DNA of 58,904 nucleotides from UBA11704 sp964491805. Lineage in GTDB: Bacteria; Patescibacteriota; Minisyncoccia; Phycocordibacterales; UBA5272. The notes below the pieces were generated by a model. The model did not search any database. It saw only the letters and a list, made by a program, of their open reading frames with translations, and was not told where the DNA came from. Each line of letters begins with the position of its first letter. Position 1 is the stretch's first letter. The DNA is taken from NCBI GenBank assembly GCA_964491805.1, contig CAZBGU010000003.1, positions 1 through 58,904 on the forward strand, in the 5' to 3' direction. Positions 52,715 through 58,904 of the stretch are shown in pieces. The position numbers were made by a program, and so were the translations under genes.

Positions 52715-52802
52715 GTGTATAGTATAGCATATCAAATTTTCTTCTGCAAAACATTAAAATGTGGTGGAAAAGTATCACACACAAAGACAGTTAAAGGAAA
52801 GA

Positions 52803-55800
52803 CTAGTCTTCCTTGTTTTCAAGAGGTCTTATTTCATCGACTGAAATAGTTTTTTCATTATTTCTTGTTGATACCTTTCCTCGAACTATCAACGGTGTAT
52901 CAAGAACGCACAAATGCTTATATCTCTTGAATGTCTCTGGAAAAACTGCCACCTCAATATATCCATCATAGTCTCTGAGTTTAAGAAGACCCATCTTGTC
53001 GCCCTTTTTTGTGATTGTTATCTTGATGTTTTCTATAATTACAGCAAGAGTAACTTCCTTTCCATCCTGGGTAGAGGTATGCACCTTTTCAATGTTCATA
53101 TTACGAGCCCTAATTTTTTCCTGCCAAGGATCAAGAGGGAAACCGGAGACGAAGAGCCCAAGGAGTTCCTTTTCCCATGCAAGCTTCTGACTTTGTGGTA
53201 TTGGCCTAGCTTTTTTCATCACAAATGAAGATTCAGTTGTGATCTCGAACAAGCTGTCCTGTAATATATTATCTTTTACGACATGCTTATGAAATTCTAA
53301 GACACTCTCAATATTGGCAAGGATTTCAGCTCGCTCAGCAAATGCATCAAGCGCCCCACACATTGTTAGTGCTTCCAGGGATTTTTTATTTAGATTTCTA
53401 TGAGTAATTCTACGAATAAAATTTTCAAATGATGTGTAAGGACCCTTTTTTCTTTCAGAAATAATGGCATCCGAAATATCAACACCGAGATTTTTAATTG
53501 TGTAGAGTCCGAACCGAATCTCCTCTTTGCCTTCTTCGTCTTTTACGATACTAAAACCTCCCTCGCTTTTATTAACGTCTGGAGGAAGTACAGTAATTCC
53601 CATTCGTTTACATTCTGAGACAATTTCTGAAATTTTTTCGACATCACCACTTTCGTTTGACAAGATCGCAGTCATGTATGCAACAGGGAAGTTTGCTTTC
53701 ATATATGCAGTCTGATAGGCAACCCTTCCATAACTCGCTGCATGGGCCTTATTGAATCCATAAGCAGCAAATGGTTCAATAAGGGACCATAGCTCCTGAC
53801 TTTTTTTCTGAGATAGTCCATGTTCAAGAAAACCGGCAAATAGTTTCTCCTTTTGAGCTTGCATTTCTGCTGGAATCTTTTTACCCATCGCCTTTCTGAG
53901 CTTGTCCGCCTCCAACCAAGAATACCCAGCAAGATGTATTGCGATAAGCATCACATCATCCTGGTAAACGATAACACCAAATGACTGATCAAGAATGGGT
54001 TCAAGACGAGGATCAAGATAATGAATAAGCTCCGGATTTTGTTTTCGACGTATGTACTCAGGGATCATTTCCAACGGGCCAGGGCGATAGAGTGCTACCA
54101 TTGCGTTGATATCAAAAATTGTCGTAGGCTTAAGTTCCTTGAGGAATCTTGTCATCCCAGAACCATTCAACTGAAACAATCCCATAGTCTCACCTCGCGC
54201 CAACATAGAAAATGTCTTCTCATCTGTAAGTGAAATATTTTCAATGTCAACGTCAACATTGTATTGTTCTTTTGTTAAAGATATCGCATCACCTAGTATC
54301 GTTAGATTTCTAATTCCGAGAAAGTCGAATTTCAACAAGCCAGCATCCTCGATTGTGTACATATCGTACTGCGTGATTATTTTTCCACCCTTTGGGTCTT
54401 TTTGAATAGGTGTATATTCCCAAAGTGGTAGAGGGGATATAACTGTCCCTGCTGCATGCACAGAGATGTGTCTGGCACAGCCTTCAACTTTTTGAGCCAT
54501 GTCTAGGATTTCCTGTACCTCTCTGTCGGTATCGTACACTTCCTTCAATTCAGGTATATCAACAAGGGCACCAGCTATTGTTACCGGAAAACCTTGCTTT
54601 GGAGGTGGAATCATCTTACTGATCCTATCTCCAACAATGTAGGGATATTTTAACGCTCTAGCAACATCACGAACTGCACCTCGTGCCATCATTGTTCCGA
54701 ACGTTCCGATCTGTGCCACGTTTTCAATCCCGTACTTTTTTCTTGCGTAGTCGATAACATCATCTCTCCTTGTATCTGCATAATCCATATCAATATCAGG
54801 TGCAGACGGGCGTTCAGGATTAAGAAAACGCTCGAACGGAAGCTTGTATGCAATCGGGTCACATTTTGTAATCCGGAGAAGGTATGTCACCAAAGATCCA
54901 GCAACCGAACCTCTAATGTTTGTTAAGATATTATTTTCGCGTGCAAAACGAAGAAGATCGTAAACAACAAGAAAATAGGGAGAATACCCTTTGTCTGCAA
55001 TAACCTTTAGCTCATATTCAAGTCTAGTTTTGAGCGAATCTGTTAAAGTCATGTTTCTTACAGTAAGACCAGCATATGCCAGGTCTCGAAGATCATCATT
55101 ATAATTTTTTTTGAATTCAATTGCAGGGAATACCCATGCGCCAAGTGGTATTTCGACATTACAAGCATCTGCGATTTTTACCGTATTTTCAAGTGCCTCA
55201 GGAATATCTATGAATGGATTGCTAGTTTGAAGGTCAACATCAAATGCAAAAAGATCTTTCTGAAATATATGATTATACTCTTCAGCAGAGTGTTCGTCAC
55301 CATGTATGAGGTAGAGGATTTTTTGAGCTGGCTTATCCTGTGGATGAAGATAGTGTGTATTCCATGTACCAACAATTGGTGTGTTGGTTTCTTTTGCAAA
55401 TTCAATAGTAAGCGAACGTATCATTAGGCTATTTTCGAGACTTGTCTGTGAGTTAATCTCCAGATAATATGCATCAGGGAAATTTAGTTTATAAAACTCT
55501 AGTCTTCGTCGAGCAAGATCTTTATCTACCGTTAGAAGACAGTTTACATCTCCCCATAATCCACCGGATAGTATAAGTATGCCTTCCTTGTATTGAAGTA
55601 GTACACTATCGGTGAGTATAGGGTCCAGAGGGTTTTCGACATTAACAACTGAGGTGATGCGCATTAGATTCTTATAACCAGCATTATTCATTGCAAGGAG
55701 AACAATTTTAAATTTTCTCTCATGTGTAAGAATTGTAAATTCAACACCAATAATTGGCTTCAGACCCTCCTTCTTGCACTTGCTAAAAAATTCAATAGTT

Positions 55801-55934
55801 CCGTACATATTGCTGTCATCAGTAATAGCAAGTGCGGTCATTCCAGCTGCTTTTGCCTGTGCTATCAAATCTGGCACCTTTGGGAGTGCTTTGAGTAGTG
55901 AGTAGTGTGTATGATTGCGAAGTTGAACAAACAT
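52803..55934 (-). CDS. dnaE: DNA polymerase III alpha subunit
   Basis: A 1043-residue replicative polymerase. The PHP domain is at 1-270 (start MFVQLRNHTHYSLLKAL, where other DnaE have HSxYS). Catalytic Asp residues are in PDIDMDYADTRRDD, with LLKFDFLGIRNL and GFNKAHAASYG further on, then HhH and OB domains (VTLAVIIENIKITITKKGDK near 945-964). It has no built-in exonuclease. A TACACT box lies about 11 bases upstream. It is somewhat shorter than E. coli DnaE (1160). Confidence 0.96.
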   Translation of the reverse strand: MFVQLRNHTHYSLLKALPKVPDLIAQAKAAGMTALAITDDSNMYGTIEFFSKCKKEGLKPIIGVEFTILTHERKFKIVLLAMNNAGYKNLMRITSVVNVENPLDPILTDSVLLQYKEGILILSGGLWGDVNCLLTVDKDLARRRLEFYKLNFPDAYYLEINSQTSLENSLMIRSLTIEFAKETNTPIVGTWNTHYLHPQDKPAQKILYLIHGDEHSAEEYNHIFQKDLFAFDVDLQTSNPFIDIPEALENTVKIADACNVEIPLGAWVFPAIEFKKNYNDDLRDLAYAGLTVRNMTLTDSLKTRLEYELKVIADKGYSPYFLVVYDLLRFARENNILTNIRGSVAGSLVTYLLRITKCDPIAYKLPFERFLNPERPSAPDIDMDYADTRRDDVIDYARKKYGIENVAQIGTFGTMMARGAVRDVARALKYPYIVGDRISKMIPPPKQGFPVTIAGALVDIPELKEVYDTDREVQEILDMAQKVEGCARHISVHAAGTVISPLPLWEYTPIQKDPKGGKIITQYDMYTIEDAGLLKFDFLGIRNLTILGDAISLTKEQYNVDVDIENISLTDEKTFSMLARGETMGLFQLNGSGMTRFLKELKPTTIFDINAMVALYRPGPLEMIPEYIRRKQNPELIHYLDPRLEPILDQSFGVIVYQDDVMLIAIHLAGYSWLEADKLRKAMGKKIPAEMQAQKEKLFAGFLEHGLSQKKSQELWSLIEPFAAYGFNKAHAASYGRVAYQTAYMKANFPVAYMTAILSNESGDVEKISEIVSECKRMGITVLPPDVNKSEGGFSIVKDEEGKEEIRFGLYTIKNLGVDISDAIISERKKGPYTSFENFIRRITHRNLNKKSLEALTMCGALDAFAERAEILANIESVLEFHKHVVKDNILQDSLFEITTESSFVMKKARPIPQSQKLAWEKELLGLFVSGFPLDPWQEKIRARNMNIEKVHTSTQDGKEVTLAVIIENIKITITKKGDKMGLLKLRDYDGYIEVAVFPETFKRYKHLCVLDTPLIVRGKVSTRNNEKTISVDEIRPLENKED

Positions 55935-56646
55935 GTGATTTGAATAGTGTACCAATATATGAGTGGGAACAAAAGAGGGAGTCCAAGTGCATGCTGGATA
56001 GATGTAGTCTATGCACTAACTTTAGGCTCCCCGTTATTTCTACATGGCACTAGTAGATCCTCTTAGTGTAACAGTTAGATAAGTTCTAAGAAATTATATG
56101 TTTTATGTTTTGCATTACAATATAAAGCATTAGATAAAACGGAAAGTATATTTCATTCCAAAATGGAGAGACAGACAGGATAGCTACAATTGAAGGGGAT
56201 TGTGATTACTGTGAGTAGTGACAAAATTTGCGGTTTTGGACCTGCCTAAGTTGATCTAACTGTAACCATAATAATTTTTTTGCATTGATTGTATTGTACT
56301 TTGAGATGGCGCCTGCGATGTTTACGTTTCTGTAATATCTATATAAAATAACATATTTAAACTCTTAGACAACGTCTAATAAAAAAATACATTGCCATTT
56401 TTTTACTCAAATTTTATTGTAATCTTGCTTACAAAATTTTGTTAGTATTTTCTGGTAAGGTATTGAATATTTTTATTTATATTTTCTGTCACGGAATTGT
56501 CAATTTTTTATATAGAGCTACTGTGATTGATATCTTGCTTTCATATTTTAAAATAAGGATTTTTAAATTGTACTTTATCCACAATTTAGTACCACAATGA
56601 TATGTACTTTAGCTCAATTTTATCTATACTTATTTATATCAACTTC
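55935..56646. other. 712-bp AT-rich intergenic region
   Basis: Between the divergent dnaE and the surface-protein gene. A two-helix hairpin is visible: GGGAG 55977-55981 with CTCCC 56027-56031, and AGTGCAT 55986-55992 with ATGCACT 56011-56017. A single consensus DnaA box TTATCCACA is at 56575-56583. TATACT about 16 bases before the surface-protein ATG may be its promoter. No credible gene is present. Confidence 0.5.
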
Positions 56647-58904
56647 ATGCAATATTTTCGTAGTCGAATTGCCCGTACATTGTCTATGTTTGTTACTGTG
56701 TTTTTGATACAGTCACTTTCTTTCTCAACAGTCTTCGCTGCTGCTGTTACTGTTGACCTAAACAAGAGACCTGCTCGTACTTTTTCTTCTTCTAATTTTT
56801 CTGATTTATTTCGTGTTGCAATTGCCAGTTTAGCTTCTGGCTCATTTGTTGCTAAGAGTGTAGACGATGCCAGATTTTCGTTCAGCTTTGCGAATGGAGC
56901 TAGTAAGATTTTTGGTGGCACATCCCTAGAGTCAGGTTTTACTAAGGCTAATAATGTTAATTACGATTTCCGGCTTCTGGCATCTGTTCCACGCAGTATT
57001 GAAGTGACTGGTAGTAATATTTTTTCCTTTTCTACATTTGAAAACTTGAACTCAATTGTTTCTAATTTTACCCCTAGCATTTCTGCCAAGGTTGTGTTCA
57101 AGGGGGATACAGACATTAGAAAATATAACTTTTTTGTTCCTCTCTTTTCAAAGAACAAGGTTGCTGCCAAAATATTTGGACCGTTTGTTTTGGGTGCGTC
57201 GATTACGTCAGCAGAAACAGTTGAAAGAAGTTCAAAGTCAATTCGATTGCCGCTATTCGATAAGATTTCTCTTGGATTTTATTGTAAAACCGAATCACTT
57301 TTTTCTCCACTTGATATGTCAAGATGCAGTTATGGTAATGCGGGGTCTGTGCTTGCCGTTGCTCCTGCACTAGGTAGTACAAACTCTGATAGTGTTCCAA
57401 AAGACGATGCGCTAAATGTTGCCACCACTACAGCTGGGTTACTTCCAGCAAACATTTATATATCAACAACAACTGTAACTTATATAACAAAGTACGTACC
57501 TATACCTGGTCCCGCAGGAAAAGATGGACATGACGGTAAGGATGGGCGTGATGGAAAACCAGCTCCATACTCCGGAGTTTTTTTCCCGTTTGTAGCGAGT
57601 ACTCCAACTACAGTAACGGCACCTACGACAATCGCACTCTTCACGTCGGGTAAGATTTCTAATGTTGAAATTTCTAGTTCTACACTCATTGGATCATTGC
57701 TATCAAGTTCGACAATGAGTGGGCTTACTGTTTTTAATGGTGATGCCATCTTTAATGGGTCTATATCAGTTTCTGGAACCTCTAGCCTTGCAACTACAAC
57801 CGTCTCTGATCTTTATATTTCTGGCGGTTTACACGATTCGAGTAATTCTGTCGGGAATTACGGTCAAGTGCTCATTTCAAACGGCACTTCAACTAGTTGG
57901 ATAAATGCTACTGGAACAATTATAGGCGGCTCCGCAACAGGTTCTATGTTCTATTGGAATGGTTCAACATGGATTGAAAACGTCAATTTACTGACCGACT
58001 CTTCAGGTAATATTATTTCAAACGGCAATGTCACAGTTATTGGTTCACTAAACGCTGCATCGGGTACAGTAAATGAGTTTTCTATTGGGAGTAGTACGCT
58101 TACAAATACTGTGATTGTAAATGCTGCAGTAATCAACTCAACTACAACTAATGCCTTGGTTCAGAACCTTGCAGTAGCAACTGGCACCGTTGATAAATTG
58201 TATGTATCTTCCGGTACTGTTTCTCAACTAAATTCACAGATTGCGCTTTTTGGTAGTCTTTCTGTCGAAAATTCAACAACTACTAAGGGCTTCTTCAATT
58301 CATTGGTAGCTGACTTGTTAACTGCCGTCTCTGCGATTTTTACTAGTATTACAGCAGATAATGCACTGTTTACTAGTGCGACTTCTACAAATTTCTTTGC
58401 TAATAGTGGAACATTTAGTAATTTCTTTGCAAATCTGGCAACTTTTGTTGGTTTGACAATTACAAACTCAACGACCACTAATGCTGTTATCACTAATCTT
58501 TCCTCGGCAAATGCAAATCTTGATAATCTTATCTCATCTTCAAGTACTATTGCTAAACTTACAAGTTCTGACATTTTTGTGAGTAATATAAACGCTACAA
58601 ATAGCACCTCATCCATCTTGTTCAGTTCTACGGGTACAATCTCTTCTTTGTTGAGTAGTGTTGCTGCTGTAGAAAGATTGAGTGCTGCAAATGCAACAGC
58701 AACATCGCTCTTCTCTTCATTTTTAAATGCAATTAGTGCTTCGTTTTCTAATTTTTCAAGTGCCAGTGGAACAGTTACTGATTTAATTGCCACGAACGCT
58801 ACTATCGGTAATTCGACTATCTTGGGTAACTCGTCAGTTTCAGGCCAGCTTGTAGTAACTGGCACCTCAACTCTTGCTACAACAACAGCAGCAACACTTA
58901 CCGT
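56647..58904 (+). CDS. Giant surface protein, N-terminal part (runs off the window)
   Basis: The frame is open for 752 codons to the window end. Residues 1-31 are a signal peptide (cleavage near VFA-AAV). A globular region follows to about 280, then a short collagen-like G-x-y stretch beginning at G288 (GPAGKDGHDGKDG). After that come Ser/Thr/Asn-rich repeats with units such as NSTTTNAxxxNL and SGTVxxL to the end. Such proteins in CPR are assumed to be adhesins or S-layer-like fibres; the role is not shown. It is not a phage fibre by context. Confidence 0.85.
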   Translation, partial: MQYFRSRIARTLSMFVTVFLIQSLSFSTVFAAAVTVDLNKRPARTFSSSNFSDLFRVAIASLASGSFVAKSVDDARFSFSFANGASKIFGGTSLESGFTKANNVNYDFRLLASVPRSIEVTGSNIFSFSTFENLNSIVSNFTPSISAKVVFKGDTDIRKYNFFVPLFSKNKVAAKIFGPFVLGASITSAETVERSSKSIRLPLFDKISLGFYCKTESLFSPLDMSRCSYGNAGSVLAVAPALGSTNSDSVPKDDALNVATTTAGLLPANIYISTTTVTYITKYVPIPGPAGKDGHDGKDGRDGKPAPYSGVFFPFVASTPTTVTAPTTIALFTSGKISNVEISSSTLIGSLLSSSTMSGLTVFNGDAIFNGSISVSGTSSLATTTVSDLYISGGLHDSSNSVGNYGQVLISNGTSTSWINATGTIIGGSATGSMFYWNGSTWIENVNLLTDSSGNIISNGNVTVIGSLNAASGTVNEFSIGSSTLTNTVIVNAAVINSTTTNALVQNLAVATGTVDKLYVSSGTVSQLNSQIALFGSLSVENSTTTKGFFNSLVADLLTAVSAIFTSITADNALFTSATSTNFFANSGTFSNFFANLATFVGLTITNSTTTNAVITNLSSANANLDNLISSSSTIAKLTSSDIFVSNINATNSTSSILFSSTGTISSLLSSVAAVERLSAANATATSLFSSFLNAISASFSNFSSASGTVTDLIATNATIGNSTILGNSSVSGQLVVTGTSTLATTTAATLT
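57700..58904 (+). repeat. Degenerate Ser/Thr-rich coding repeats
   Basis: Imperfect repeats of roughly 15-20 residues recur with NSTTTNA-like cores and hydrophobic I/L/F positions, for example at 58137, 58277 and 58468. A longer relative, GTSTLATTT, appears near 57780 and again near 58860. This pattern would suit a beta-structured stalk. Confidence 0.65.

Noticed and set aside
56575..56583. Replication origin
   Set aside because: Only one DnaA box is seen and dnaA or dnaN are not nearby. Kept only as a point of interest.
56634..58865. Several long minus-strand frames opposite the surface protein
   Set aside because: They have Val/Glu/Lys/Ala-biased composition typical of the complement of Ser/Thr/Asn codons. 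The plus-strand frame is open throughout with a signal peptide.
1..58904. CRISPR array or cas genes
   Set aside because: No set of short direct repeats with regular unique spacers was seen; the only regular tandem repeat is in the coiled-coil gene.
1..58904. Recoded stop (TGA as Gly, code 25)
   Set aside because: TGA ends several genes here at the expected place, and no conserved glycine is encoded by TGA in the well-known proteins.

Overview
The window looks like part of a small-genome Candidate Phyla Radiation (Patescibacteria) chromosome, probably Parcubacteria. The evidence is the low overall GC, tight packing with many convergent gene pairs that nearly touch, the standard code with TGA as a stop, and protein types common in that group: DUF4446, DUF5671, a DUF8128-like membrane protein, a MutY without the Fe-S cysteines, an orphan solute-binding protein and a very large Ser/Thr-rich surface protein. 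The exact lineage cannot be fixed from the window, and there is no rRNA. Many genes have a TANNNT -10 box only 6-8 bases before the ATG, so leaderless mRNAs seem common.

Layout. 1-12.9 kb: a partial tRNA, YjdF-like and RluA proteins, tRNA-Leu(TAG), VanW, rbfA/infB, DUF4446, a tiny GC-rich gene, a cysteine desulfurase, a four-helix-bundle pseudogene, Fe/Mn superoxide dismutase, clpB and folD. 12.9-19 kb: an AT-rich accessory block. It starts at tRNA-Tyr and holds a secreted protein with hsp20-groES-groEL. An exact 22-bp copy of the tRNA-Tyr 3' end follows at 16210-16231, then an EcoRI-type adenine methyltransferase next to a DUF262-HNH protein. 18.4-24.8 kb: two acetyltransferases, a 27-codon leaderless ORF, an AstE/AspA-like protein, a GC-rich gene, an ABC exporter, a small membrane-protein gene and rnhB. 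25-34 kb: HIT, holin-like and coiled-coil proteins, DUF5671, leucyl-tRNA synthetase with a Nudix domain inside it, a sigma-region-4/HARE-HTH protein, a DUF8128-like protein and mltG. 34-46.8 kb: DnaQ-like exonuclease, uvrA, a two-gene GC-rich mini-operon, a short uvrC, nrdA/nrdB, FKBP, an ATP-grasp ligase, DUF1508 and mutY. 46.8-55.9 kb (minus strand): dnaE, secG, a solute-binding protein, RNase J, an MFS transporter and an RsuA-type synthase. 56.6 kb to the end: a giant surface protein that runs off the window.

The genes cover DNA replication and repair (dnaE, rnhB, uvrA, uvrC, mutY, dnaQ-like), dNTP supply (nrdAB), translation (infB, rbfA, leuS, tRNAs, pseudouridine synthases), protein quality control (clpB, groESL, hsp20, FKBP), RNA decay (rnj) and the cell envelope (secG, mltG, VanW, ATP-grasp ligase, surface protein).

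The most unusual signals are: (1) a complete Nudix hydrolase domain inserted in the LeuRS editing region; (2) tRNA-tail elements, made of a tRNA 3' end, a perfect palindrome, a second hairpin, a shared core and a tRNA-end duplicate, one of which brackets the chaperonin operon; (3) GC-rich small-protein cassettes with their own promoters and terminators set between AT-rich genes; (4) the methyltransferase plus DUF262-HNH pair; (5) a CIRCE-like inverted repeat over the clpB promoter.
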